Origin: Halanaerobiales bacterium
GTDB taxonomy: Bacteria; Bacillota; Halanaerobiia; Halanaerobiales; Halanaerobiaceae
Assembly (NCBI GenBank): GCA_016278485.1
Contig: JADQBT010000003.1
Span: 62,001 to 126,000, forward strand
Length of the DNA stretch: 64,000 nucleotides
Reading direction: 5' to 3'
The first letter of the stretch is position 1; each line of letters starts with the position of its first letter. The position numbers were made by a program, and so were the translations under genes. The notes beneath the pieces were generated by a model. The model searched no databases. It was not told the origin of the DNA and saw only the letters and a list, made by a program, of their open reading frames with translations. Shown piece after piece: positions 50,194 through 59,635 of this stretch.

Positions 50194-51081
50194 ATGCAGA
50201 GCAAATTTTCAAAGAAATATAATTTCCTAGCTTATCTATTATTATCACCATCTATTATTATTGTTATTACTTTTTTGATTTACCCTTCACTTGAATCACT
50301 ATACTTAAGTTTCTTTCGTTCAACACCATTTGGTAACCGGCAAATATTTGTTGGGTTAGAGAATTTTGCGCGATTATTGACTTCTGAAACATATTGGAAT
50401 AGTTTAGGTCGCTCTCTAATTTTTACCGCTATAACAGTTTTCATTTCTATTTCATTTTCACTTCTTTTAGCAGTTCTAACCAATAAAAATATTAGAGGAG
50501 TAAAGATTTACAAAAGTCTTTTAATCTGGCCTTTTGCTTTTTCTTTTGCTTTTTCAGGCATCATCTGGGGTGTATTAATGCATCCAAATGTCGGTATTAT
50601 GTCTTATTACATTCAATTATTAACAGGTTTTGAATTTAACTGGGTCAATAGTGGATCAGCCGCTTTTATATTACTAATTATAGCATCCAGTTGGCGTATG
50701 TTAGGCTATAATTTCATATTCTTTATTGCAGCCTTACAGAATGTTTCTCCTTCACTCTTGGAATCAGCTGAAATTGACGGCGCAAATCCTTTTATTAAAT
50801 TTTGGAAGATTACTTTCCCCCTCATATCACCTATAACATTCTTCTTACTTATTATGAATACACTCCAGGTTTTCTTTTTAACTTTTGGAATAGTTGATGT
50901 TTTAACAAAAGGTGGACCAGCCCGAGCAACAGATATTGTAACTTATAAATTGTTTAGAGATGCTTTTTTAAGTATGCGGACTGGCTATGCATCTGCTCAA
51001 TCAATAATTTTATTTGTAATTGTTGCTGGGATAACAATTTTCCAGTTCAAATATGCCGGAAAAAAAGTCTTTTATCAATAA
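50194..51081 (+). CDS. Sugar ABC transporter permease (MalF/UgpA type)
   Basis: A 295-residue inner-membrane protein with six predicted helices; the EAA-type coupling loop is LLESAEIDGANPFIKFWKITFPLISP (split here: ESAEIDGAN and FWKITFPLI, about 188-213). AGGAGG precedes ATG 50194. Starts the operon permease-permease-binding protein-phosphatase. Related to UgpA/MalF permeases for glycerol-3-phosphate or oligosaccharides. Confidence 0.92.
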   Translation: MQSKFSKKYNFLAYLLLSPSIIIVITFLIYPSLESLYLSFFRSTPFGNRQIFVGLENFARLLTSETYWNSLGRSLIFTAITVFISISFSLLLAVLTNKNIRGVKIYKSLLIWPFAFSFAFSGIIWGVLMHPNVGIMSYYIQLLTGFEFNWVNSGSAAFILLIIASSWRMLGYNFIFFIAALQNVSPSLLESAEIDGANPFIKFWKITFPLISPITFFLLIMNTLQVFFLTFGIVDVLTKGGPARATDIVTYKLFRDAFLSMRTGYASAQSIILFVIVAGITIFQFKYAGKKVFYQ

Positions 51082-51099
51082 TATAGAGGAGCAGATGAA

Positions 51100-51927
51100 A
51101 TGAAAAAAATTAAAGTCAGCAGATTATTTTTGCATTTATTCTTAATAATATCAGTATCTTTGATTGCCTTCCCTATTGTTTATGCATTTCTGGTAAGTAC
51201 ACTGGACGTTAATCAAGTATATACCTCTCCGCCCCAGTTAAGATTTGGGAGCAATTTAATAAATAATTACAGAGAAGCATGGGTCAGCTCCAATATGGGA
51301 AGATTACTATTAAATAGTGGATTCATTTCCATTGTAACTGCTTTAGGAAAAATAGTTCTTTCAATTTGTGCCGCTTTTGCTTTCACTTATTTTGGTAATT
51401 TCAAAGGAAAAAATATATTATTTTTAATTATTTTAATTACTCATATGCTACCCTTGCCTATCCGTATTGTTCCTACTTATCAATTAATGGACAATCTGAA
51501 TTGGCTTGATAGCTATTATGCACTAACCGTTCCTTTCTTTGCCAGTGCAACTGGGGTATTACTATTTAGGCAATTCTATATGACGATACCACATTCATTA
51601 CTTGAAGCAAGCTTAATTGATGGTATTACACCGATGCGCTTTTTATGGTCTATTTTACTTCCTTTATCTAAAAGTAATATAGTCGCCCTTTTTACAATAG
51701 AATTTATCTGGGTCTGGAATCAGTATCTATGGCCATTAGTAGTAACTAATAGTGAACGCGTTAGAGTTGTCCAGATTGGTTTAAAAATGTTGATTCCTTC
51801 TGATGCACAGCCAGAATGGAATGTGATTATGGCTGCTTTAATTATTGGGGTTATTCCACCCTTAGTTGTCTATCTAACCTTACAAAAAAGCCTGGTTGAA
51901 GGTTTCGCCTTACAGCAGGATAAATAA
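51100..51927 (+). CDS. Sugar ABC transporter permease (MalG/UgpE type)
   Basis: A 275-residue inner-membrane protein, six helices, with coupling loop LLEASLIDGITPMRFLWSIL (about 167-186) typical of MalG/UgpE. 18 nt after the first permease with GAGGAG before ATG 51100. Forms the translocation pore with the preceding protein. No ATPase gene is in the operon; a shared MsmX/UgpC-type ATPase elsewhere is presumably used. Confidence 0.92.
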   Translation: MKKIKVSRLFLHLFLIISVSLIAFPIVYAFLVSTLDVNQVYTSPPQLRFGSNLINNYREAWVSSNMGRLLLNSGFISIVTALGKIVLSICAAFAFTYFGNFKGKNILFLIILITHMLPLPIRIVPTYQLMDNLNWLDSYYALTVPFFASATGVLLFRQFYMTIPHSLLEASLIDGITPMRFLWSILLPLSKSNIVALFTIEFIWVWNQYLWPLVVTNSERVRVVQIGLKMLIPSDAQPEWNVIMAALIIGVIPPLVVYLTLQKSLVEGFALQQDK

Positions 51928-52016
51928 AGTATTAATGATTCATAATTTATTACTTTAGGAGGTGAAAGTTCAAGTAAAAATAGTTAGAGATTTTGTTTGA
52001 TAGATTCTTAAATTTT

Positions 52017-52062
52017 AAAGGAGGTGTCAAATCTCAGTTTGCCAAGTTTGGTATCCTGAGAT
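52017..52062 (+). promoter_or_regulatory. Distant ribosome site with bridging hairpin before the binding-protein gene
   Basis: A near-perfect Shine-Dalgarno AAAGGAGGTG (52017-52026) has no usable in-frame start nearby. Between it and ATG 52068 lies a hairpin: ATCTCAG (52031-52037) pairs exactly with CTGAGAT (52056-52062), with an inner GCCA/TGGT-type stem. With the hairpin folded, the effective distance between site and ATG is 9 nt, close to optimal. This supports ATG 52068 as start and suggests structure-assisted initiation. Confidence 0.6.
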
Positions 52063-52067
52063 CACTA

Positions 52068-53363
52068 ATGAGAAAAAAAATTATTTTTTTGGTAGCTTTA
52101 TTTAGTCTTTTACTAATTGGTTCAATGTCTGTATCTGCTGAAGTAATTGAAATTGAATTCTGGCATGCAATGAGTGGTGGTAGAACAGCAGCAGTAGAAA
52201 GAATTGTAAATAATTTTAATGCAGAGCATCCAAATATTAAGGTTAATGCACAGTTTACAGGTAGTTATGCTGAAACACTTACACAGGGAATTTCTGCTGT
52301 AAGAGCTGGAAATCCACCTCATATTATTCAAGTTTATGAAGTAGGTACACAAACTATGTTAGATAGTCAAGCAATTGTACCTGTTCATGAAATCGTAGGT
52401 GACCAAATTGATTTTGGTAGTGTAATCCAACCTATTTTAAATTATTATAGTGTTGATGGCAAACTTTATTCTATGCCATTTAACTCCTCTACTGCCATGC
52501 TTTATTACAACAAAGATGCTTTTGCTAAAGCTGGTATAGATTCACCTCCAGAAACTTGGGCAGATGTTGAAGAAATGGGATTAAAGTTAATTGAAAGTGG
52601 TGCTGCAAACCACGGGCTTTCTTTTGGCTGGCCAGCCTGGATTATGGAGCAGATGTTTGCTTATCATAACCAACCTTATGCAAATAATATGAACGGTCGC
52701 GATGCTAGAGCAACTGAAATATATTTAAACAGCGATTTCGGTAAACATGTTTTAGGAACTTGGACTGACCTTGTTGAAAAGAACGTCATTGCATATGGCG
52801 GTCGCGAATATTCAGCTAACCAAGATTTCTTAGCAGGAGAAGTAGCTATGTTAATTCAATCAACTTCTTCTTTAAGCTCTATGGAAAAAACTGCTGACTT
52901 TGAAGTTGGAACTTCTTTCCTACCTAGATTTGAAGGGCAAGGAATTGGTAACTCTGTTATCGGCGGTGCATCCTTATGGGTTATGCAGGGTCATGATGAT
53001 AAAGAATACCAAGCTGTAGTCGAGTTCTTTAAGTTTCTAAATAGAACAGATGTTACTATCCAATGGCATAAAGATACTGGCTATTTCCCTTCCACTAATA
53101 GTGCAGTTAAACAATTAATGGATAATCGTTGGTTTAGTGAAAAACCAAATTATCTTACAGCTTTCTTGCAGGTCTTAAGTGGAGTTGCTACTCCAGCTTC
53201 CAACGGTGTCCTACTTGGTAACTTCGTGGAAATACGAAACATTACTGATACAGCTGTTGAACAAGCCTTTACTGGTGTCTTATCACCAGAAGAAGCACTT
53301 GAAGAAGCAACAGATAAGGCAAATCAAGTTCTAGAAGATTATACTGAGCTATTTGGTAACTAG
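52068..53363 (+). CDS. Extracellular solute-binding protein, UgpB-like (sugar or sn-glycerol-3-phosphate)
   Basis: A 431-residue periplasmic binding protein of the MalE/UgpB family. ATG 52068 gives a clean signal peptide (about 1-24, cleaved near SVSA-EV) and no lipobox, so the protein is free in a periplasm. EIEFWHAMSGGRTAAVERIV at the mature N terminus is typical of UgpB-type proteins, which bind sn-glycerol-3-phosphate; NYYSVDGKLYSMPFNSSTAM is the hinge-region motif. A longer frame to TTG 51993 exists but adds a charged stretch before the signal peptide. Substrate is suggested, not fixed. Confidence 0.88.
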   Translation: MRKKIIFLVALFSLLLIGSMSVSAEVIEIEFWHAMSGGRTAAVERIVNNFNAEHPNIKVNAQFTGSYAETLTQGISAVRAGNPPHIIQVYEVGTQTMLDSQAIVPVHEIVGDQIDFGSVIQPILNYYSVDGKLYSMPFNSSTAMLYYNKDAFAKAGIDSPPETWADVEEMGLKLIESGAANHGLSFGWPAWIMEQMFAYHNQPYANNMNGRDARATEIYLNSDFGKHVLGTWTDLVEKNVIAYGGREYSANQDFLAGEVAMLIQSTSSLSSMEKTADFEVGTSFLPRFEGQGIGNSVIGGASLWVMQGHDDKEYQAVVEFFKFLNRTDVTIQWHKDTGYFPSTNSAVKQLMDNRWFSEKPNYLTAFLQVLSGVATPASNGVLLGNFVEIRNITDTAVEQAFTGVLSPEEALEEATDKANQVLEDYTELFGN

Positions 53364-53402
53364 AATCTTAACTTAGTTAATCTTTTTAATAGCAACAATA
53401 AT

Positions 53403-53430
53403 GAAGGGTAGAGAATATTCTCTACCCTTC
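53403..53430 (+). other. Intercistronic 12-bp hairpin after the binding-protein gene
   Basis: GAAGGGTAGAGA (53403-53414) and its exact complement (53419-53430) with a 4-nt loop, without a strong U-run. It parallels the hairpin after the BMP-type binding protein at 26150-26177 and likely protects the 3' end of the abundant binding-protein message. Confidence 0.62.
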
Positions 53431-53455
53431 AATTTATCTTCAGGGGGACAATAAA

Positions 53456-54256
53456 ATGAAGAAACTAAATGAGATTAAATTATTTATACTTGATATGGAT
53501 GGAACAATTTACCTAGGTGATGAATTGATTGAAGGTGTTATTACTTTCTTGAGAAAAGTAGAATCATTGGGTAGTGATTACATTTTTTTAACTAATAACT
53601 CTTCTAAAAATTCCCATGACTATCAGGAGAAACTAAAAGCTTTAGGAATTGAAGTGTCATTAGACAAAATTGTCACTTCAGGTGAAGTAACTGCAGCCTA
53701 CCTAGCTAAAATGGCAGAAAACGAAGAAAAAAATGTTTATGTTGTTGGTACTGAATCTTTAAAAGAAAATATCGAACAATATAATTTCAATATTGTTGAA
53801 AACACAGCAGAGAAAGTTGACTATCTTGTATTGGGTTTTGATACAACTTTAACCTATCAAAAATTATGGGATGCTCATAAACTAATCAATAGCGGTGTTA
53901 ATTATATTGCCACACATCCAGATTTAGTCTGTCCTCTTGGTGATAATCAATCTATGCCTGACTGTGGTGCTATGATCAGCCTTCTAGAAGCATCTACAGG
54001 AGAAACTCCATTTGTTGTTGGTAAACCAAATGACATTATGGTTGAATATATAGCTGATAAATTTAATGTTCCTCGTTCATCTTTGGCGATGGTAGGGGAT
54101 AGATTATACACGGACATGAAGATGGCTCATGACACTAAAATAACCGGCATACTTGTTTTAAGCGGAGAAACCAAGGCGACTGATCTTAAAGATGTTAAAA
54201 CACAACTACCTGATTATGTTTTTGAAAGTGTAAAAGAATTAACAGATGAATTATAA
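53456..54256 (+). CDS. HAD-IIA family phosphatase (NagD/AraL-like)
   Basis: A 266-residue HAD hydrolase with a C2 cap. Motif I FILDMDGTIYLGDELIEG (about 9-26), motif II FLTNNSSKNS (about 45-54), motif III/IV with GKPND...MVGDRLYTDMKMA (about 193-224). NagD-type enzymes dephosphorylate sugar phosphates, nucleotides or glycerol phosphates. AGGGGGA precedes ATG 53456. Last gene of the UgpB-type import operon, so a link to imported phosphorylated substrate such as glycerol-3-phosphate is plausible. Confidence 0.9.
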   Translation: MKKLNEIKLFILDMDGTIYLGDELIEGVITFLRKVESLGSDYIFLTNNSSKNSHDYQEKLKALGIEVSLDKIVTSGEVTAAYLAKMAENEEKNVYVVGTESLKENIEQYNFNIVENTAEKVDYLVLGFDTTLTYQKLWDAHKLINSGVNYIATHPDLVCPLGDNQSMPDCGAMISLLEASTGETPFVVGKPNDIMVEYIADKFNVPRSSLAMVGDRLYTDMKMAHDTKITGILVLSGETKATDLKDVKTQLPDYVFESVKELTDEL

Positions 54257-54290
54257 AAAATTTTTCATAAATTTGGTTTTAACAATTAAT

Positions 54291-54325
54291 AAAGCCCTAA
54301 GGGATTTTCCTTAGGGCTTTATTTT
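54291..54325 (+). terminator. Terminator of the UgpB-type importer operon
   Basis: A 12-bp stem (54291-54302 with 54309-54320) followed by ATTTTAT. Confidence 0.88.
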
Positions 54326-54340
54326 ATAGCTAGTAAACCA

Positions 54341-54384
54341 TTTTTAGATAAAACTTCACTTCAATTAAGAAATGAGGTTTTATC
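54341..54384 (-). terminator. Terminator of the NhaC-type antiporter gene
   Basis: Stem 54347-54354 with 54377-54384 (GATAAAAC/GTTTTATC), extended inward with one mismatch and one G-U, ten nt after the antiporter stop; a short U-rich stretch follows on the minus strand. Confidence 0.6.
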
Positions 54385-54393
54385 TTCATATAT

Positions 54394-55998
54394 CTAAAAT
54401 CCTACCTGCTCCATATCAAAAATTTCTTTATTATTAAGAGCTTCAATTTCCTCTGCTGTAAAGTTCTTCTTTTGATAGTAATTACCGACCCATTTAAAGA
54501 TAAAGTATTGGGCCACAATTCCAATCAATAAAAGAACGATTCCAGTCTGAATTTGAGATGAAAATAAATATAAGACACCGGCAATACCAGCGGGTATTAA
54601 TGCATAAGGAATCTGGGTTTTAACATGAGCAATATGATCAGAACCAGCAAAAATAGAAGCCATTACAGTAGTATCAGAAATAGGTGAGCAATGGTCTCCA
54701 AAAATCGCGCCAGCAAAAACTGCTCCAATTATAATATGTACTAAAGGCAATCCACCAATTTCATAAGCCAAAGGAATTCCAATAGGTGTCATAATAGCCA
54801 TCGTTCCCCAGGAAGTTCCAGTTGCAAAAGACATAAACATACAGATTACAAAAATTAAAAACGGTAAGATTCCTGCTGTCATCCAACCTTCGGTTAGACC
54901 TACAACAAAATCTGCAGTACCTAATACATCAGTTACTGTACCTATCGACCAGGCCAGTACAATAATCACTAAAGCTGGTAACATCGTCCTAAAACCAGCC
55001 AGCATTGTTTCTTCAATCTCAGAAAAGCTCATCTTTTGTTTGAAAGCAAATATAATACCAACAAAAGTCATTGCAAAGGCAGCCCAAGTTAATGCAATTG
55101 AAACATCAGTATCTGCCAGAGCATCCATCACTGGTTTCCCTGCTGGTCCACCACCTGTATACCAAAGGGCCCAGATACCTACTCCGACCAAAGTAACTAG
55201 TGGTGTAACAAAATACCAGATATTCGCACTATCCGGTCTAACTGGTTCACCGAGGTCATTTTCAACAGATGAAAGAGGAGTAGCATCATCCGCAATCAGT
55301 TTACCAGTCCGCATTGCCCGCAACTCCGCTTTAGCCATTGGACCAAAATCTTTACCCCAAATTATCATTGGTACAGCAATTAAAGATAATATACTGTAAA
55401 AATTCCAGGGAATTGATTTAAGAAAAGCAAAATATGGTTTCGCTCCCACCAGACTAATTGAAGCAAAAGCTGCTGCTATTAAGGATACTTGAAAACCAAT
55501 CCAGTCAGAAACAGGACCAATTGTCGCCATTGGTGCTGCAGTTGCATCAAGAATATAAGCTAATTTTTCACGAGATACGTTATATTTAGCATTAATATCT
55601 TTTGATGCATTTCCAGCAATTACAGAGTTAACATAATCATTAAAGAAAACAACTATACCTAATACCCAGCCTAACATCTGAGCTCGACGTCGATTAGTCA
55701 ATTTTTTCTCTAGAGCTTTTGTAAGAGCATATGAACCACCAATTTTAAACATAAAGGCAGCACCTGCACCCAATAGCGCTGTCAATGCAATAAAGCGAGC
55801 ATTCCAGGGATCTGTCATAACATCTTTCATCCAAGTAAAAGTTAGAGCAACTGCTGCAAAAGGATTACCACCAGCATAGATCAATCCCCCTACCCAAATA
55901 CTAATAAACAATGAAATCAATACTCTTTTGGTGTAAATGGCCAGTCCAATCGCAACTAATGGAGGAACAATAGACCATATTCCAAACAAACTTATCAC
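54394..55998 (-). CDS. NhaC-family Na+/H+ antiporter
   Basis: A 534-residue membrane protein with about 12-13 helices of the NhaC/Na_H_antiporter family. Conserved patches include VVFFNDYVNSVIAGNASKD (about 116-134), LDATAAPMATIGPVSDWIG (about 150-168), and FATGTSWGTMAIMTPIGIPLAYEIGG with GAIFGDHCSPISDTTVMASI near 400-460. It would exchange cytosolic Na+ for H+, or an organic acid pair in some members. This matches a salt-adapted organism with a Na+ cycle. Monocistronic. Confidence 0.9.
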   Translation of the reverse strand: MISLFGIWSIVPPLVAIGLAIYTKRVLISLFISIWVGGLIYAGGNPFAAVALTFTWMKDVMTDPWNARFIALTALLGAGAAFMFKIGGSYALTKALEKKLTNRRRAQMLGWVLGIVVFFNDYVNSVIAGNASKDINAKYNVSREKLAYILDATAAPMATIGPVSDWIGFQVSLIAAAFASISLVGAKPYFAFLKSIPWNFYSILSLIAVPMIIWGKDFGPMAKAELRAMRTGKLIADDATPLSSVENDLGEPVRPDSANIWYFVTPLVTLVGVGIWALWYTGGGPAGKPVMDALADTDVSIALTWAAFAMTFVGIIFAFKQKMSFSEIEETMLAGFRTMLPALVIIVLAWSIGTVTDVLGTADFVVGLTEGWMTAGILPFLIFVICMFMSFATGTSWGTMAIMTPIGIPLAYEIGGLPLVHIIIGAVFAGAIFGDHCSPISDTTVMASIFAGSDHIAHVKTQIPYALIPAGIAGVLYLFSSQIQTGIVLLLIGIVAQYFIFKWVGNYYQKKNFTAEEIEALNNKEIFDMEQVGF

Positions 55999-56152
55999 CT
56001 CTCCTTTTATTGATAATGTATATTAGTATAATAATTCAAGCTTTTACTTTATATTCCTGCATATTAAATTGATAATTTATAATATTTGGATAATTAACTC
56101 TAGAAAAACATTACAGGACCTACTACATTATTTTGTTATATTTGCGATTTTA

Positions 56153-57208
56153 TTATTTTTCTATCACTAAATTTTTAACTAAAATTCTTAATACCACATA
56201 AATGGGAACTGCAAATAGTGCACCTAAAAAACCAAATAAATAAACTGCAATTAACACAATAAATATTACAATCAAAGGATGAATTTCAAGACTTTTTCCT
56301 TGCACTAATGGTCTGATCCAATTTCCTTCTAAATATTGAGCTGTAGCTAAGACAACCAAAACACCAATAACTAATGCATAAGTTTTAGTTAAAGCCACAA
56401 ATAAGGCAGGTAATATTCCTAAGATCGGACCAAGCATCGGAATTAATGATAATACCATAGCTATTAGTGCCAAGGCAAGCGCATTTGGCAGACCAATTAT
56501 TAAAAATGCAGCAAACATGTAAATTCCTAAAATTAGTGCTACCAATAATTGTGACCCTATAAAAGTCGCAAGTACCTGGTCTATTTCATGACCAATCTTA
56601 TCTGCTCTCTCTTGCTTATCCTCTGGAAAAATATTTAAGATTTTTTGATATGTTTTTTCATCATCCTTGAGCAAATAATATAAGACAAAAGGAATAAGAA
56701 TTATAATCATACCAAAATTTGTAATAGATGAAAAAGCACCTGTATAATTATATCTTGTAAGTCTGCTCAATAATTCATTTGCAAAATTGATTATTCTCTC
56801 TTGAATATTAAATTCTTGCAAAAAATCTAAATTAACATTATCAAAATTCTTTAATTTATTTAAATTCTTTATAATCAGTTCATAATTTATCGAATAATAT
56901 TTTGTTAATTCTCTAATCTCATTAAAAATAATGCTTCCCCCAAAATAAAAAATTAGGGCCAGAAACGAAATTACTAAAAATATACTAAATATAATAGCAA
57001 AAGACCTACTACTTAATCTCTCTGCAAAAAATCTAACAAGAGGCCGTAATAGATAATATAAAAAGCCACCCAGTAATATTGGAAGTATTAATAACGATAA
57101 TACACTTGAAATTGGTTCCATAATATAAGGAACCTGACTAGCTAGAAATATTATTAACAGGACTAATAAAATACCAAATGCTATTTGAAAAAATTTATTA
57201 TTAAACAT
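56153..57208 (-). CDS. AI-2E (PerM) family membrane protein
   Basis: A 351-residue protein with seven to eight helices: two near the N terminus, a periplasmic or cytosolic middle region, and the conserved C-terminal block with LGPILGILPALFVAL (about 253-267), AQYLEGNWIRPLVQGKSLEIHP and FGFLGALFAVPIYVVLRI. Some family members act as Na+(Li+)/H+ antiporters or peptide/AI-2 exporters. ATG 57208 is chosen over TTG 57217 for spacing to GGGAGA. It stands alone between the antiporter and V-ATPase operons. Confidence 0.88.
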   Translation of the reverse strand: MFNNKFFQIAFGILLVLLIIFLASQVPYIMEPISSVLSLLILPILLGGFLYYLLRPLVRFFAERLSSRSFAIIFSIFLVISFLALIFYFGGSIIFNEIRELTKYYSINYELIIKNLNKLKNFDNVNLDFLQEFNIQERIINFANELLSRLTRYNYTGAFSSITNFGMIIILIPFVLYYLLKDDEKTYQKILNIFPEDKQERADKIGHEIDQVLATFIGSQLLVALILGIYMFAAFLIIGLPNALALALIAMVLSLIPMLGPILGILPALFVALTKTYALVIGVLVVLATAQYLEGNWIRPLVQGKSLEIHPLIVIFIVLIAVYLFGFLGALFAVPIYVVLRILVKNLVIEK

Positions 57209-57582
57209 CCTTATCAATCTCCCTTATTAAATTAAGATTATCTCTTTAATTCTCACTTTTTTTAGTTTTTCTTTTTACTCTAATCGAGAGATATTTGAGC
57301 CTACTTTAAGTCTCAGTCTTAAATACTACCATTCATTCAGAAAAGCAATTAGTCTTACTACGGCTGAATTTTAGTATTTATCCTGATTAAATTTTTATTA
57401 ATTCTTTTCATTAAATTCTTTTTTCTATTTAAAAATCATTTTTCCTGCAAAAAATAGAGTTTTAAAATATATTTTTCTGAATGTCTTTTTTTACTATTAT
57501 ATTCTTCCATTAAAATCAAATGAACTTCGCCCAAGCACCCAAAATAACAATATTAGCTGAAACAAAAGAATTTTAATAAACT
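57209..57582. other. AT-rich intergenic region, nothing recognised
   Basis: About 370 nt between the AI-2E gene and the V-ATPase operon end. No open frame with a ribosome site, no repeat and no convincing promoter was found; the promoter of the AI-2E gene should lie here. Confidence 0.5.
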
Positions 57583-57611
57583 AAAACCTCTCTTAAACGA
57601 AGAGAGGTTTT
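57574..57611 (-). terminator. Terminator of the V-type ATPase operon
   Basis: An 11-bp stem (57583-57593 with 57601-57611) lies four nt after the subunit D stop, followed by a U-rich stretch. Confidence 0.88.
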
Positions 57612-57614
57612 AAT

Positions 57615-58235
57615 TTATATTTTTTCTTTAAACAGTTTAATTCTAAAAAATTCCTCTCTCTCTTTTTCTTCAAGCCTTTCTTCAATAAATTTTACTGTAT
57701 TTTCATAGCGTGGTATTAAAATATTTTCTAATGCATTAGCTCTTTTCTGTGTTTTCTTAATTGAGGTTGCCAATCTGTAAACAGAAGTCTCAATTTCAGC
57801 AAGCCTACTGATTAGATCAACAACTTTATGGAAATTTTTATAAGCTCTATCTAGTGCAAGATTAGTTTTATAAAAACTATAGTGAGGAGATATTTCCTGA
57901 GACAATTCTTCTACCTCCGGAATCTCAACTCCCATTACACTATAAGATCTAATTTTTAAATTATCTATTAAATCAATCCCAGCTGCTATCTCTTCTACCG
58001 TTTTGATGCCCTGAGTAATATCAACAATCTGCAACGCTTCATAAGCATTATAAAAGTACTGATTAATTTGGGACTGTATTTCTTTAGCCTCATCTATTCG
58101 TTCCATCATCTCTTTGATTAAAACATTCCTTTTTTTATCAAGCAATTCATAACCCTCTTCAGCTAATTCAAGTGAACTTTTTGTAGATAATAGATTGCTT
58201 TTAGTTGGAGATATTTTAAGTTTCTCCATCTTCAT
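57615..58235 (-). CDS. atpD: V-type ATPase subunit D
   Basis: A 206-residue central-stalk subunit. N-terminal [29 protein letters not shown] and the C-terminal [20 protein letters not shown] segment are family hallmarks; both ends form the long coiled coil inside the A3B3 head. Start ATG 58235 overlaps the B-subunit gene by 20 nt. Last gene of the operon. Confidence 0.95.
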   Translation of the reverse strand: MKMEKLKISPTKSNLLSTKSSLELAEEGYELLDKKRNVLIKEMMERIDEAKEIQSQINQYFYNAYEALQIVDITQGIKTVEEIAAGIDLIDNLKIRSYSVMGVEIPEVEELSQEISPHYSFYKTNLALDRAYKNFHKVVDLISRLAEIETSVYRLATSIKKTQKRANALENILIPRYENTVKFIEERLEEKEREEFFRIKLFKEKI

Positions 58236-59610
58236 CTTTCCTCCTATAATATTTATCGAGCATTTCCTCAGACACTCTATCTAATTCATGTTCTGGAAGA
58301 TCAGATATTAAATCCCAAGCTAAGTCAAGAGTTTCTTCAATATCTCGATTAGTATCTTTATCTTGATCAAGAAATAACTTTTCAAATTTACTACCAAATT
58401 CAAGAAATTTTTGATCTAATTCTGAAAGTTCATCTTCTCCAATCACTGAAGCTAAAGATTTAACTTCTTTAACATGAGAATAAGAAGCATATAATTGACT
58501 TGAAATATCGGGATGATCTTCTCTAGTATATTCAGACCCTATACCATCTTTCATTAATCTTGAAAGGGAAGGAAGAATATTAATTGGAGGATAAACATCT
58601 CTCTGAAATAAATCTCGTTCTAAAACTATTTGACCTTCTGTTATATAACCAGTCAAATCTGGAATAGGATGTGTTATATCATCATTAGGCATAGTTAAAA
58701 TTGGAATTTGAGTTATTGATCCTTCTCTTCCTTTTAACATTCCTGCTCTTTCGTAAAGACTGGCCAAATCACTATAAAGATAACCTGGATATCCTTTTCG
58801 TCCTGGAACCTCTCCTCTTCTGGAGGATAATTCTCTTAAAGCTTCAGAATAACTTGTCATATCTGTCATAACAACTAAAATATGCATATTTTCTTCAAAT
58901 GCAAGATACTCAGCAGCTGTGAGCGCGACCCTGGGAGCAATAATTCTTTCTACTGAAGGATCATCAGCTAAATTAACATACATAACTACATTTTGTAAAA
59001 CTCCACTCTCTTCAAAACTATTAATAAAATACCTAGCTTCATCATGTTTAATTCCCATCGCTACAAAAACCACTGCAAATTTTTTGTCTTCTTTACCCAA
59101 TTTTGCCTGTCTGGTTATCTGAGCAGCTAATTGATTATGGGGAAGACCATTTCCAGAAAAAATTGGCAGTTTCTGACCTCTAATTAAAGTCATTAAACCA
59201 TCTATTGCAGAAACTCCAGACTGAATATAATTACGAGGATACTTTCTTGAATAAGGATTAATTGGGTTAGAATTAATATCAAATTTATTTTCAGAATAAA
59301 TTTGACCACCACCATCAGTTGCCTCCCCAACTCCATTAAAAACTCTTCCTAAAATATCTTTACTGAGTGCTACTTTCATTGATTCTTTTAAAAATTTAAC
59401 TCTAGTTTCATTAATATTTAAACCTGTACTACCTTCAAAAACTTGAACAACCGCTTTATTTGAACTAACCTGTAATACTCTACCCTTTTTTACTTCGCCA
59501 TTAGGTGTTGTTATCTGTACCATCTCATCATAGGCTACATCATCAATATTTTCTACAACTATTAAAGGACCATTAATATTAGCAAGTCCAGTATATTCTT
59601 TTTTTAACAT
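58216..59610 (-). CDS. atpB: V-type ATPase subunit B (non-catalytic)
   Basis: A 464-residue nucleotide-binding but non-catalytic head subunit. It has the N-terminal beta barrel, [21 protein letters not shown] (about 133-153) lacking a Walker A GKT, and the [18 protein letters not shown] segment (about 347-364). It alternates with subunit A in the hexameric head. 25 nt after the A-subunit gene. Confidence 0.96.
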   Translation of the reverse strand: MLKKEYTGLANINGPLIVVENIDDVAYDEMVQITTPNGEVKKGRVLQVSSNKAVVQVFEGSTGLNINETRVKFLKESMKVALSKDILGRVFNGVGEATDGGGQIYSENKFDINSNPINPYSRKYPRNYIQSGVSAIDGLMTLIRGQKLPIFSGNGLPHNQLAAQITRQAKLGKEDKKFAVVFVAMGIKHDEARYFINSFEESGVLQNVVMYVNLADDPSVERIIAPRVALTAAEYLAFEENMHILVVMTDMTSYSEALRELSSRRGEVPGRKGYPGYLYSDLASLYERAGMLKGREGSITQIPILTMPNDDITHPIPDLTGYITEGQIVLERDLFQRDVYPPINILPSLSRLMKDGIGSEYTREDHPDISSQLYASYSHVKEVKSLASVIGEDELSELDQKFLEFGSKFEKLFLDQDKDTNRDIEETLDLAWDLISDLPEHELDRVSEEMLDKYYRRKDEDGET

Positions 59611-59635
59611 TATATACTATACTCCCCCACTAGTT

